The translations under genes and the position numbers were made by a program. This document shows, one piece after another, positions 11,188 to 22,367 of a stretch of DNA of 64,000 nucleotides. Position 1 is the first letter of the stretch. The number at the start of each line of letters is the position of its first letter. The stretch is from positions 1,737,031 through 1,801,030 of the forward strand of contig MU001497.1 of NCBI GenBank assembly GCA_010093485.1, written 5' to 3'. The notes beneath the pieces were generated by a model. That model ran no database searches and was not told where the DNA came from. It worked only from the letters and a program-made list of their open reading frames with translations. Origin of the DNA: Karstenula rhodostoma CBS 690.94 (lineage: Eukaryota > Ascomycota > Dothideomycetes > Pleosporales > Didymosphaeriaceae).

Positions 11188-11851
11188 TGCGGCCAAACTA
11201 CTCGAAGGCGAAGGTAGCTGTTCCTAGGAGAAGCAACGTGTCGAGGCTAGTTTGTTCTGGAAATGCATAAATCTATGCTTTAGATGCTGAGGTCGAAGGG
11301 TTTTGTTTCTCTGTGAGAAATTGTGAAGCGTGAGACTGTACCTAGATGCGTATTATCCAACCTACACTTAGTTGAGAGTCCTGGGACATTTAATCGCCGT
11401 AAGGGAACGTTTAAACCACAGAGCGTTATTAGATCTTTACCAACATAGAGCACTGTTTCTGCAAGGGATCAGATATCCTAGTGTAACTGGGCGTATATTA
11501 ATGTCCGGTTTGGCTAAGGACTTATCCTATCAGCGCGGTAATTCGTCTTCCAACGATACTAAGCGTTGTCGTATTGTATAGCAAGAAATAGGCCAACGTA
11601 ATCAAACATAACGAACAATCTTTGGAACATGTCTCTGTTGGCATGCATCTATTGAGGTACTACGGGATTTGAACTTGCTCCACAATGAGCTACTTTCCTA
11701 TGGAGCGACAATTACTCCGTCTCCCTTGAAAAATGTGGCGATCGCAATACCCCATTACTCCTGTATCCGTGCATAATTCCCGTTGTCAGTTCATCTTCGA
11801 GATCACGGATCTCAACTCTAGATATACCAGCAGTCTCTTGATTCGCATCGC
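11188..11851. other. Intergenic region, nothing recognised
   Basis: It lies between the convergent 3' ends of the IFI6-like gene and the MC..CGH gene. One 69-codon + frame (11372-11581) has no resemblance to known proteins. A minus-strand stretch near 11650-11710 superficially resembles a tRNA T-arm but lacks stem pairing. Confidence 0.5.
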
Positions 11852-12772
11852 CTAGTTACCGAGGTGCTGACGAGAGATCATCTCGATCATCTCGTCGATC
11901 TCGTGGAAAGTAGTTTGCGTAATTCCATCACTAGTAGCCTGGAAAGGCTGTGTATTGGTAGGTGGGGCAGACTGCCCAGTACTCAGCTGCACATTCTGAT
12001 TTCCAGTGAGCTGAGAGTGCTGGAGTTCGGAGGTTTGAGGAGCATTTCGAATAGTCAGAGTCAACGGATGGCCCACGCCAGCAACCGCCTGTCCGCGGCC
12101 ATAGTCCCGCGCAATAATCATCCATCCCATATTCTCCATAGCATCAGCGATATGCTCGAGGGTACTGCCCAGAGTTCTAACCCACTACTCGACTGGCATC
12201 AGTATGGTATCTGCAAGACCCTGCGCCATATGCGGAAAGGCGAGGATCTGAGCTCGGTTGGGGATGAACGTGTACCCATTCAAAATATGCCTCTGGCACG
12301 TCTCGACGACAATGGACAGCGCACGATGCGCATATTCCATAGCAAAGTACGCAGCGTCCATCATATGCGTGTGGCCCCAGTAGTCCCCGAGCAGACTACC
12401 CACCCACATAGGCTGTTTCCCAAGCGGATAAGAATTCGGGCGGAACGTTTGGCCACCGGACCACTTCGCTAGTGCGACGAGAATGCGACGTGTCGTATGC
12501 AGAGCGTAGTTTTGGACCTCGCGGACACGTGTATCGCAGATGGTGAGCACGCGGCGCTGGGCAGCGTCGAGGTGGGGGAAGACTTGGCATGCGATGAGAA
12601 CGCTCTGGCGGCGACAGTCACTGGGAATGTGGACTTTGTCGATGGTGGCGTTAGGACAGAAATATAGAACACCGTCTGAGTGCTCGTGGAAGCGAGCTTG
12701 AGAGCAGGCAGCGCCGCGAAGGAACTTTTTCGAGTGGCCGCAGCTGTAATAGATGATTCGAATTTGGCACAT
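11852..12772 (-). CDS. MC..CGH-type Cys/His protein with in-frame TAG
   Basis: An ATG at 12772 opens 195 codons to a TAG at 12185-12187. The same frame then stays open for another 110 codons to 11852 (WVRTLGSTLEHIADAMENMG..ISRQHLGN). The N-terminus MCQIRIIYYSCGHSKKF, followed by spaced Cys/His (AACSQARFHEH, LYFCPN, SDCRRQ), suggests a small metal-binding knuckle; the gene at 34101 starts similarly. The remainder has conserved-looking aromatic helices (GDYWGHTHMMDAAYFAMEYA) but no domain I know. No canonical frame-preserving intron removes the TAG (the only GT..AG fitting is 24 bp). Either the protein ends at 12185 or the stop is a CAG/TGG-to-TAG lesion. The function is unknown. Confidence 0.55.
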
Positions 12773-13665
12773 TGCTGGTGTATTGTTTCCTTGTGGTTGT
12801 GGCTGGAAGTGATTTAGATCGGAGTTGTGGTTGAGGGTGGAGTGGAAAGATGCAGTGCGTGGCTTTCATGGTGAGACGCATATTGATAACGGTGCGGTCA
12901 GCACAGTGAATATAGTGACGAATGCTCATTCAAGTACGCGTGTATTCTGCCATTAAGTTCGCATTGTGAATGACGACCCCACGTGCTTGACGCATTGTTT
13001 GCTTGATCAATTGCGGATCAATCTCGTTTCAATCAATTAGTGACTATCGGGACTCAGAATCATTAAGACGCAAATAGAGACAACAACTCTATCCTGAACG
13101 TCACCGCCGACTGGCATGAAGAGACCATGAGTGTTGAGATATTTGAGTTCGTGTGGATCACGTCCCTTACGCGCCGTACGCGGGCAAGTCTGTGGTTGTG
13201 CGAACATGGCTATTATTGTATATTAGTGCTAGTTCTGGCTGCAGCTACTACTACTTACATTACGGTAGAGATATTGTTGGTATTCGATTATTAGGATTCG
13301 ATTGTTAGGATTTGATTGTCAGGATTTGGGTGTCTGTGAAGAAAGAAGAGACTGCAAGACTCTATGAAATATTCGTGCGTGCGCTGCTGCCTGCCTAACA
13401 ACATTATCTAGTCGGTATGACTCCTTAAACGCGCCGTCGCAATCGTCGCCCAAACTTTAAGCAACGCGCCGCTCCTCTACAGAGCCGGCCCTCCGGGTTA
13501 CCAGCCCAACAGCCTCCTGATCCTGAAATAGAGACAAGCTCTTCGGCTAGAAACACACCTCCTTCACTTGCTTCATATCGTAGCCAGCATCGCAGGCGGC
13601 CGCTACTCCGGGATACGTACAACCTTGGGACGATCAAAAACAGGGAGATAAAGAGTCTTTCGTAC
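12773..13665. other. Gene-poor stretch with a small tandem repeat
   Basis: No gene is supported. Around 13278-13328 about three degenerate copies of a 14-bp unit (GATTCGATTGTTAG type) occur. The right end abuts the transposon relic at 13666. A 112-codon minus frame (13763-13425) runs across the element border and is not believed. Confidence 0.5.
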
Positions 13666-14516
13666 ATCACGAAAAGTTTTTCAGGAGAGCTGCGCAGATG
13701 TGCACATTCGTGCGCATTTGTGCCCATACTGTCTAGAGTGCGCAGGTGTGCGCAGGTGTGCACAGGTATGCGCAGGTGTGCGTAGGCGTGCCAGATTTAC
13801 ACAAAATCTCTATAAAAGAGAATTTCTTTATTCTTTAATAACTTTTATAATATTAAAGCTATAATTATAATTTTTTAATAGATTTATAGAGAAATCCTTA
13901 TATAATTTTATTTATTTAAAAAGGTCTATTTTATATTATATAATTACTTAATAATATAAAGAAAACTTTATTTATTACTAATTTAAATATATATTATATA
14001 ATATTATATTATATTTATATACTATTAATATTATATAATTATATTTTTAAATAATATTATTAAAAAGTCTATTAGTTATAGAGTTATTAATTAATATTTA
14101 AAATAAACTAGTTTTCTTTACTAAATTACTAGTTTTTACCTATTCTAGTTCTTTAAATATATTATAAAACTATATTTTTTATATTTTTAATATAATAAAA
14201 CCTTATATTTTAGGTTAAGGTAGAATTCCTATATAGGTTACTAGTATAACTAACCTATTATATTATTATATAGTAGTAAGGACTTTAAAGTTTTAAATTT
14301 ATAAATTTTTTATTTTTTTTACTTACTAAGTTACTTACTAATATATTATTAATTTATATAAATATATATAGGCTGTAGATACGTATATATATATATACAA
14401 AAATATAGGGCTGGCTGGTGCGCACTGGGCGCCTAGGGCGCTCAATCGTGTGCGAGTGTGCGCAGGACTGCGCTGGCCGCCCATGCGCACCAGCGAGGTG
14501 AAAACTTTTCGTGATG
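13666..14516. mobile_element. TA-flanked DNA transposon relic with AT-rich core
   Basis: The element starts CATCACGAAAAGTTTT (13666) and ends with the reverse complement AAAACTTTTCGTGATG (14516). Each end is flanked by TA (13664-65 and 14517-18), the target duplication typical of Tc1/mariner elements. Inside the inverted ends lie GC-rich GTGCGCA-type subterminal repeats (about 13690-13790 and 14405-14490). Between them is a 600-bp core almost entirely A and T with no coding capacity. Size (851 bp) and lack of a transposase frame indicate a non-autonomous or degenerate copy. The AT core is what repeat-induced point mutation would leave, although the GC-rich shoulders escaped. Confidence 0.78.
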
Positions 14517-15305
14517 TATGTGTCCTCAAGAAGAACACGCATTCAATTCTGATACTGAGTGCCCTCTGAAGTTGAATGCGCAATCGCATTAGGGAGAGCT
14601 TCTAGTTCGTCGAAAGCGGCTATTTTCAGGACTGACATCAAACATGAAGCCATACTCTAACCTAAATGGCGGGCCTTGTTCAATCAAGCTTTGCTCAAAA
14701 GTGTAGTACTAGTAGTAATCAAGTATTGGTTTCGCAGAAAAATAGAGCCTGAAGGATTTATTTCTTAGTCCTGAGTATAGGCATTTGCGGTGATGCAGAG
14801 GGATTCCTTTATGGAAAGCGCCTTCAAGCTCGGAGAGCACTTGAGATGGTGCATATCCTGAAGTAGTCAGCACCGCCAAAATGGACCAAAATCTGTGCCC
14901 GAAGGACAGAGCTTGTGCAGATCAGGTTGAAAAGGTATCTCGATAACGCGTCAGAAAAGCAGGATATTTCTTTTCAGGCATCAAACAACCTGTAGAAACA
15001 GAGATGTACCAATTCCTGCCATGCCTAGGATAAATTCGAAATCACGTGTTGACACAGCATTCAACGTTTGCTGACCAACGTTCAACAAAAGCTTTGCACA
15101 GCTTGAATACTTAAAGGTTTCCAAATTCATAACCACTTAGATATGAATGGTTGCAGCGATACCTGAAAGCCGTTCACCGATACAAAAGTCTCAGCTACGA
15201 CTGACTACACCCCGCTTTTCGCAAATAGAATCCGCCCGCATCAATCCAAACCATTCACCCCCCATACCTACTCCCTCTGCATACAACTGCTTAGAACCCG
15301 CCCCC
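14517..15305. other. Gene-less flank of the transposon relic
   Basis: No gene or clear repeat is recognised across about 790 bp. Confidence 0.5.
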
Positions 15306-15937
15306 TTATTTTTTCTTCTCGTAACCATCGGTCGCGCCAACGCTCTCAAGATTGTTGGCATTCGCCGAGTGCTCTTCGGCCCTATCCGCTGCATCATTGT
15401 TTCCGGGCAGTGCCGCATTCGCTTGATGGCCAGAGGCATTGTTGTTCTCTGTAATGGCATTATTCTCCTCCTCGCGGCGGACGACGGACAGTCCCTTGCG
15501 AGTAGTATCAGATGGCATCGTGAACTGATGAAATGTATCAGGTTCCGAGGCTAATGGAGGATGAAAGTCGGTGGAGCTGGGCAAAACAAGGTACCACGCG
15601 GAAGGACTACTCACTCTTGAATGGGGTTGTAGTGAGGGATGGAAAGTTGGACCCAGAACAGGGTCTGCTGCCAGGTAATATGTTCCCGGGGTAGAATCGG
15701 AAGTCTCGAAAAATAATATGTATTGTTCGCGCCGTTGTTTGAAGCTCCACGGAAACAAGGAGATGTGTGGGGAGCTCTCTTGTACTTAAATACTTTTCGT
15801 CCTTGATAACGGGACCGACTTGCTGTTATGTAGAGGGCATATATCATCAGCAGGGCAACCGACAGCATCGAACAGAGTGTCTTTGCTAGCAAATTACGTT
15901 GCTTTCTCATGCCACCATGAAGTTGTGTCTCATCCAA
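15306..15937 (-). CDS. Possible small membrane protein, exon structure unresolved
   Basis: Two overlapping minus-strand frames look partly coding. One, starting at 15937 (MDETQLHGGMRKQRNLLAKT), contains a likely membrane helix (LCSMLSVALLMIYALYITAS). The other, ending at 15306, contains FETSDSTPGTYYLAADPVLG and a charged, Asn/Ala-rich tail. They could be joined by a short intron near 15700-15780, but I could not choose splice sites with confidence. No family is recognised. It may be a remnant. Confidence 0.25.
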
Positions 15938-16235
15938 TCACGAATACTGGTGCATTGTTTCCAGTGATTAGCATAACTTCTACCAAATTGGTCCAGCTGG
16001 ACGCGTTGCAGCTCGGAAATGTTGCCATATCCGGTGAAGGACCGGCCTAGACTGTGACGTGAGTAAGGCGCTGATGCGTAGAGATATCTTCCCCGGAACA
16101 CATGTTAGTAAACGATGCGCCGATTGGCGTACGCTCAAGGAAACACGGATATATTCACAGTTATGCATTGCAGCAAACTGCGTCCGGTCGTCATACAGGT
16201 AGCGGCAGATCACCTGCAGACATGACATACCCTCA

Positions 16236-17393
16236 TCAAACTTCTAGAGTGCCGTGGTTCTGGCGCTTTTTCTCCGAAGATCCTAACCGCGATCTCATTT
16301 TCAAGGCAAAGACCCACTCTTTTACAACTTTCACTACCAATAACAAAGACATTCCAACGGACAAAAGTAGTGAGATGGCCACCATTACAATTCCGAAGAT
16401 GCGATAGATCGCCAGAAGCTGATCCCACGCTCCTTCTTCTTCGACCTTAACCGTTGCTGAAAGCTGCATTGAGGCGAGTATGATCGATAGGAGAGCAAAC
16501 ATGAATAGCAGAGATGGATACAGATTGGCAAAATAATCTCCATATTGGCCATGTGTTCGATGGTAATGTAACTTGCGGAGAAGAACCTTGCAGTAAAGGT
16601 TCAGGCGTGAAAGGCGAATCTCCCCGTATTGGTATCGTCCCGATACATCATCATCATCATCATCATCATTGATGCGCATGATCTGTTCCCGGAACTTAGA
16701 CCACTGGCACCAGGTCATGCTTGTAGGAAGAAGCCCCGAGTCCTTGTTTGTGGCGATCCGAAAGTCGGACTCATGGCGAATCGGGAACACGTATGAGCGG
16801 ACAAATCCAGGAGCACTTGCGCATGGTTTTCTGTGCGTTTGCATGGTCCCGAGAGCTTGGTGAAGATTTCGGAGGCAATCCTGCCAGAAAGGATATGAAA
16901 GGAGATATTTAGGCATTGGCTTGATGTAAATTTTGTCGCAATACCACAAAAGATGCAGACCCGAGTCTTCGGTAACAATAATATCTCAACTTTTAACGTT
17001 TTATCAATGCAAGGCCCAGATGTTTGTACTTAATAGAGTGGTTATAATCTAAAGGTACTAGTAGATACGATCCAAATCTTCGCACTGGAGCTCTCTCAAC
17101 AAAAATTGCGACAGCCCATGAGGGTCCTTGAGGCTGATGGTGGGGTGGCCCGGAAGATAGCCTCTCAGCCCGTCGACCCCTCGCGACACCCCGCCTGGGT
17201 GGCTCTGGTTCTTGAATAGAACTTTAGCAAATTCCACATTATGATGACGCATGGTTAGATACGTCGCGAAGTAAAACAGTGAAGAGGAGAATGGAGTATT
17301 TAGAATTGCATTTATGCAGGGTAAAAGCATCGGGAATCGACACTTCCATATAGGAATAAGAACTTTTGCCTTTGCATAGCCTCGTCGCCCCAA
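16236..17393 (-). pseudogene. Fungal two-helix membrane protein, stop-ridden pseudogene
   Basis: One minus-strand frame covers the whole span but is broken by five stops within 75 nt: TAG 17058-60, TAG 17049-51, TGA 17004-06, TAA 17001-03 and TGA 16986-88. Read through, it resembles a common filamentous-fungal protein: FLLRELQCEDLDRIY, then YL(W)..TTLLSTNIWALH, DIIVTEDSGLHLLWYCDKIY, IKPMPKYLLSYPFW, a poly-Asp run from a CAT repeat, RYQYGEIRLSRLNLYCK, HYHRTHGQYGDYFANLYPSL, and two C-terminal membrane helices. Each stop could derive by one transition from Trp, Gln or Arg codons. An intron from GTATCT near 17067 could hide them, but the continuity of family-like sequence across the stops argues against this. 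Confidence 0.7.
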
Positions 17394-17698
17394 AAAAGGC
17401 TATCCATTATGACAGTCTCTTGAGGCACTTCTAGTTACGGCAGAGAAACACCGCCACATCACCGCGGGGACGAGTCCTTCATAGGACGCGGCGCACTAAC
17501 GAAGCGGAGGGTAGAGAGGAGGAAACCCCAGTTGCGATGATTTATCTTGTCACTGCGAGTGGACAGACACTACGAGTGTCCAGGACTATCTGCAGTAGAA
17601 TGGAAGAAGAGCCCGCAAACGCCATCGCTATGCCCAATGCCATCCCAGCCAATGCACACCACACCACGCCAGCCAGTCCGCAACAAGTTACATGCCCT
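17394..17698. other. Short intergenic region, nothing recognised
   Basis: This 305-bp stretch lies between the pseudogene and the open region that follows the signal peptide peptidase. No gene or repeat is seen. Confidence 0.5.
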
Positions 17699-17932
17699 TC
17701 ACACCACCCCAGGCATGCCTGTACCCCGCATGAGCTTTCTGATAAACTCCTTCTCCCTTTCCATCTCTTTCAACTGCTGCGAAATCTCCTCCCACTGTGC
17801 GTCGATGTCCGCCCATTCCGCTTTCCAGTCTCCGAGGGCCTTAAAGTGCTGATACGATTTCCATAGCCCGTAGACCCCAATCCCGAACGACGCAATCCAA
17901 AAGCCAAGGGTGCAATGCGAGTATATGTTTTC
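17699..17932 (-). other. Coding-like open region directly after the SPP stop codon
   Basis: Immediately after the SPP stop (TAG 17935-17933) the same frame stays open for 77 codons. It encodes a membrane-helix-like segment (CTLGFWIASFGIGVYGLW) followed by an acidic/basic coiled coil (WADIDAQWEEISQQLKEMER) and ends RGTGMPGVV before TGA. Composition is protein-like, not random. No ATG precedes it and no good donor upstream would pair with the TTAG acceptor overlapping the stop. It may be a C-terminal exon of SPP, a readthrough extension, a separate small gene with an unseen first exon, or a remnant. Confidence 0.4.
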
Positions 17933-19832
17933 CTAATTCAGTCGCACACGCTTGCCGGCATGGCCCTCGTCGTTCTTGTCGGTCAGAGTCGGGGCCGAAT
18001 TCGGTTCGTGCTCGTTTGTCTTGTTCGTGTCTTCGGCTTCGGCCGCTTTGTCTTTCTTGCCATCCATCAACGACCGCGGGTGCTTGAGGTCGTATGGGGC
18101 TTCGATGGAGAATGAGAAAACCTCGCGGCGCGACCTGTGACCGGCCACAGCCTTGACCTTGTCTTTGGTGTTCTCGCCATCGTTGCCCTCATCCTCGGAA
18201 TCCGCAACGACGTGTTTGCCGACTACCTTCTTCATGCGTTCTTCGCGCGCTTGAGCCTTCTTGTCTGATAGGGAGAAGACGCTTTCACGCTCGCGAGGTG
18301 TCTTGTTCTCCGAAGAATCCTTCTCGCCCGTAGTCTCTTTGCCTGTCTCTTCTTCCTCGCTTTCTTCACTAAAGTTCCACATCAGTTTCAGCTCGCCCCG
18401 GACGAGAGCCGTGCTCCACAAGCTCCCGAGAACGCCAGGAACGAGGTACAGCAGCGCCGGCTGCGCATGGCCCCAAACGTGCATGACAGCTAGAGTAGCA
18501 AACATGCCCAAGATGTAGCCCGTCAGACTCGCCTTGAAGTATGTCTTCGGAAAAGTAAAAGGCGGCTCGGGCTTGTCTACGCGAGAAGTCCACAGAGGTC
18601 GGCCAAAGAAAGAGTGGCTCCAGAAGTGATCGCTCCATCGCCCGGCGAGCGAAAAGTATTTGGGCTTCTCCACCACCTCACTAGAGCCCTCCGTGGCTTG
18701 GACGCGCTTTTGACGGCGGAGATAGAAGATCCAGAGGTCGAAACGGAGGGCAAGGCCGATCATGATGCCCGGTAGGACGACGTCGCCAAGACCCAGCATT
18801 GCGTATTGGGATTTACCGGAAACCGCTGAATCTGGCCTAGGGAACACGAGCTTGATCGGGGCATCAATGCTCTTCGCGACTGTGACCATCATGGGCCTGC
18901 ACAATTAGCAAAAGTCTATCTTGATCGCGAAGAGCCACCCACGTAAAGAAGACAAAGTAGATGTCATAGATGAAGAGCGCGGTCAGAATCAAACTTCCGG
19001 TCGCAAAGGTTGTGGGAGACATGAGCTGCAGCGCAGCATAGGAGAATCCAAACCCGATGAGATTAGTCAAGTACCACGGCTTGTCCACAAAATTGAAGTA
19101 CCCCCAGACAGCGACAGAGACGGCAGCGCCTACCATGCCATGGGGTCCAAGTAGGAGCTTGCCCGCGAAGAGGCGATGTATGTATAGACGGAGTGTCCAC
19201 TTGTTGCCAGGCATGGCCCGATCGGACCAAAGGAGCTTCCTGAAGCCATCTGCAAGCGGGATATAGGACAAGAATCCCGGAAGAGGGGAGGACAGTTTGC
19301 TCTTGTCCTTGATCTCGCCAGCGACCGGCACAGCTGCCTGCTGCTTCTGGTCCACGTGGTACAGTGCACCACCGCGTGCGAATCGGCGTGGGTAGATGAT
19401 CGAGTGTCCGATATCGAGGGCGTCTGTGAGGAGACGAGAGACGGCGAAGACACCGAAGAGCGCGAAGTACCAGTTGAGAACGAGGTTCAGATAGTGCGGG
19501 TCCTTCAGCCATTGCAGCAAGAAGTAGAGCCCCGCGAGTGCGCATCCTGCGAAAAGGGGCATCATGATGGCATCCGTAGGCGAAAGGCCCTCCATCTTGT
19601 GCTCTTCCTCTTCCTCTTCGTCTTCTTCGTCGTCGTGTTCCGCGGGTCTGCTCTTGCGCTTCGTGGGTTTCGCGGCGGACGACGGTCGTGTGAGCGAGGC
19701 ATGCGCGCCAGTGTATATGGGGAAGAGCGCCGATGCGATTAGATGCGCGTATGTCGGGATCATGGGCTGTATCTGGGTGAATTGATAGGCAGCTTGGCCA
19801 AGGACGCGGGCCCACAGGCTGGGCTCCTCCAT
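17933..19832 (-). CDS. Signal peptide peptidase (intramembrane aspartyl protease)
   Basis: Two exons (19832-18943, 18896-17933) encode 617 residues; the 46-bp intron GTGGGT..TTGCTAATTG..GTGCAG splits the codon right after YDIYFVFF. The multi-pass domain carries all three presenilin/SPP signatures: Asp290 in YDIYF, Asp335 in GLGDVVLPG, and the PAL motif at 443-445 (AQPALLYLVPG). SPP cleaves leftover signal peptides and tail-anchored proteins within the ER membrane; in aspergilli the homologue SppA takes part in hypoxia/sterol signalling (established for the family). The N-terminal lumenal/cytosolic loop holds an acidic run (DDEEDEEEEEE). The C-terminal 150 residues are a charged disordered tail (SEESEEEETGKET..), longer than in animal SPP. 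The start MEEPSLWARVLG is chosen over an upstream extension without ATG support in context. Confidence 0.93.
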
Positions 19833-20603
19833 GGTGGCGGGGTGAGGTGAGGGCGAGCTCTGGCGGTGCGCCAGGTGGGGTGCCTGCAATAAATAAGCTA
19901 GTGATGCGCGATCGTCAAAGGCTCCGTGCTCAATAGTTGGCACGAGCAGCAATTGAGCGAGGGACAATGTTTGGGTGGGTGGAGAGTTGAAGTGTTGCAA
20001 CGGTGGACTTTTGGAAGCAAACAACCTAGGCTGACGCAACTAGTGGACCGCACCTGTGGGATTCTCCCCGCGCCTTCCAGTTATGCAGGGACGCTGATCC
20101 TCATCCCGTCCGCCTTGGCTTGACTTACGGGCGTCGGAACTTTATTCACCCAGGGCTCATTCTTGACATTTGGTCTAATTTCCGATAAATACGAGGTTTT
20201 CATTGATTTTGTATGTCCACCGTGTCTGTGTCCCAATTATACATAGCTAACCTATCGGTACGTCACCCCTGCCCTCCATCTGCTGTCCGCCCAAAAGAAA
20301 AGCTAGAAAACCGCGTCGTATGCGTCATGAAAGTCGTGTTCGGGATATCTGAAAGAAGTAGGTACAAACGGGGAAAGGCACCGAAACGAACCGGGAGGCC
20401 TTGAGAAACGGGGCAGTCTACATGTATAACAGATTACAAAACAGTATTTGTGGGTACAATAACAAAAACAGGACGCTGAAATCGAGGAGACGATGCAGAA
20501 ATGGAGCAGACCTGCTGATCCACTTCGATGCCGAGGCGCCGACACAAGGAAAGGAAACAAGCTGTTGGTAGTGTACAAGAGAGTGAGGGTTTGCTGTAAG
20601 CAG
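19833..20603. other. Intergenic region
   Basis: It contains the SPP promoter and the 3' flank of the disordered-protein gene that ends at 20604. No gene or repeat is recognised. Confidence 0.55.
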
Positions 20604-21902
20604 CTAGCACTGTGTTTGATATCGTCGCATGCCCTCATTGGGTGCGGCGAAGTCTCGAACCATGTCGAATGACATGCCGTCGACAAGGACGCTCCGCTGG
20701 GACTGCACCAGTATGTCGTGGACATCGGCAAGACCATCCTCTTCAAAAGGCGATATAGCCGGTATAACTTTTCCGGGCGGCGGCGTCACCGCAGCTAGGA
20801 GTCGATTCTTGAAACCTGATACCTGGGAAAGAGGCATCTTGTTTTCGAAATAGGATCCAGGAGATATTGAGGATAAGGAAGGCGCTGATGACGATGACAA
20901 GAGGGATAGTTTGGAGTCTGATGAAGGGTAGTCCTCATCGCGTGTAGATGAGCGTTCAGCCTGTGTTTGTGATGGTGAGGGAATCGGCGGGAAGGAGAAG
21001 GCCTTCCCAGTGTGTGGCGCATGTTCGTCGTTCGCCAAGGGGGTGGTTGTGAACAGGAAAGTCGAGTCATTTGGTTGCTCGTAGTAGCGCAACAACGACG
21101 GAGTGTACGATTCGGCTTTCGAAGCTAGCTGCGCGACGTAGGTATCAGGCAGTGGCGCTGCCTCGTCGTCGGTCTCTTCATCTGTCGAGCTCCACTCAGA
21201 GAAGGCACTCCTCGCAGGTGCACGAATGCTAGGTATCCGAATGAGGCTAGGCGCATTGATAGGGCGCTTCATCGCCACTGGCTTGGCAGGTGATAGAGCA
21301 GGGTTCTTTACCGGAGACGCACTCCGAGTAGGACTCTTTGCCGGAGAAACACTCCGCGCGAAGGTTAGATCGGGACATGACCGTGGAGAAATTGAGCTGT
21401 CGCCAGACGTATAGGCCGGTATCGAGTTGAGCTGGGATTGAATGAATTTGGCGAGCTGGGCCGAGTAGTCTCCGAGTGGGCCGGCAGCCTGGGTGGTATC
21501 GTTGGGTGCTTCTTGCACGGCCTGTTGGTTGGGTGCAACGATTGTGGACGTACTCCGGTCCGTAGCATCAGATGGTATTCGCACATGCCTAGGGGGGTTC
21601 GGCCCAGGCGGCGATAACGAGTGCCTGTCAGCAGTTTCCGACAGTGCCGAGCGTTGGGCAAGGTAGGCAACATGGTCTTTTGGGTTGAAGGGGGCGTTAT
21701 TGTCACTTCTTCTCGAACGGCCGCGCTGGCGGCCGGCCAGACGGCTGCGTACTGCGGCTCTGCCCTCGGCTAGGATGAGTTCGGCTTCAGGCGTGGAGCA
21801 TCCCAAAGCCTCGGAGATTGGGAAGGAATTGCTCCTCTTTCTGTAGGTGCCAGGGCGAGGGCTTCGGGGGCGAGACGAGGATGAGGAGTGTCGCTTGTGC
21901 AT
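20604..21902 (-). CDS. Ser/Pro-rich disordered protein of unknown function
   Basis: This single-exon frame encodes 432 residues. It opens with MHKRHSSSSSRPRSPRPG, then a short helical motif (SEALGCSTPEAELILAEGRA) that recurs in many filamentous-fungal proteins of unknown role. Low-complexity SP repeats follow (SPAKSPTRSASPVKNPALSP) and look like proline-directed kinase sites. Next come FSEWSSTDEETDDE, a motif seen in dothideomycete/eurotiomycete proteins, and a conserved-looking C-terminus (VSGFKNRLLAAVTPPPGKVI, DVHDILVQSQRSVLVDGMSF). No catalytic or membrane segments are present. I do not know its function; long uninterrupted coding supports a real gene. Confidence 0.75.
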   Translation of the reverse strand: MHKRHSSSSSRPRSPRPGTYRKRSNSFPISEALGCSTPEAELILAEGRAAVRSRLAGRQRGRSRRSDNNAPFNPKDHVAYLAQRSALSETADRHSLSPPGPNPPRHVRIPSDATDRSTSTIVAPNQQAVQEAPNDTTQAAGPLGDYSAQLAKFIQSQLNSIPAYTSGDSSISPRSCPDLTFARSVSPAKSPTRSASPVKNPALSPAKPVAMKRPINAPSLIRIPSIRAPARSAFSEWSSTDEETDDEAAPLPDTYVAQLASKAESYTPSLLRYYEQPNDSTFLFTTTPLANDEHAPHTGKAFSFPPIPSPSQTQAERSSTRDEDYPSSDSKLSLLSSSSAPSLSSISPGSYFENKMPLSQVSGFKNRLLAAVTPPPGKVIPAISPFEEDGLADVHDILVQSQRSVLVDGMSFDMVRDFAAPNEGMRRYQTQC

Positions 21903-22367
21903 CTTGTGACGAGTTCCGGGATGGGCGGCTTCAAGCAGTTATAGCATAACCGCGGGGTAGGAAAGTTGGTGTTCTCAGGTGTGAGCTGGAGGAGGGAAAA
22001 GAAGGGACAGATCTGATTGCGATCAACAGTCGACCGTCGGCCTTGTTACACGGGATTGAAAGGAATGGAAACGGAGAAAGGATGGCGGCCGAGCAAGAGA
22101 AGAAAGCGTGCCCAAGGGCATTCAGAAGAAAAGGCGGCGGGTCCAAACGGATCTCCCAAGGTGGGTCGTTGTGCCGGCGTGGCATCTAAAATAGCATGGT
22201 GGTTTTGCAGGCGGGCAGCTAGACAAGAGCACATGACGTTAACGAGAGCTACCAACCCAGATGTTAGGACGCCATCAGGGGTGCATGCGCTCGGCTCGAC
22301 CAGTTCGCGACCCCGGCTCATCCGTGCCAGGATAGCGCCGTGGCGCGGGCAGCCAATGGCCGTGGCG

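Noticed and set aside
11640..11710. Minus-strand sequence with a TTCAAATCCCG T-loop-like motif
   Set aside because: The T-stem does not pair and no 5' acceptor strand lies about 70 nt upstream, so it is not a tRNA. No other tRNA was recognised by eye; a tRNAscan run would settle this.
17933..18200. A hidden intron removing the SPP stop codon to join the downstream open region
   Set aside because: The TTAG acceptor exists, but no upstream GT in the SPP tail has a reasonable donor context, so I did not extend the SPP model.
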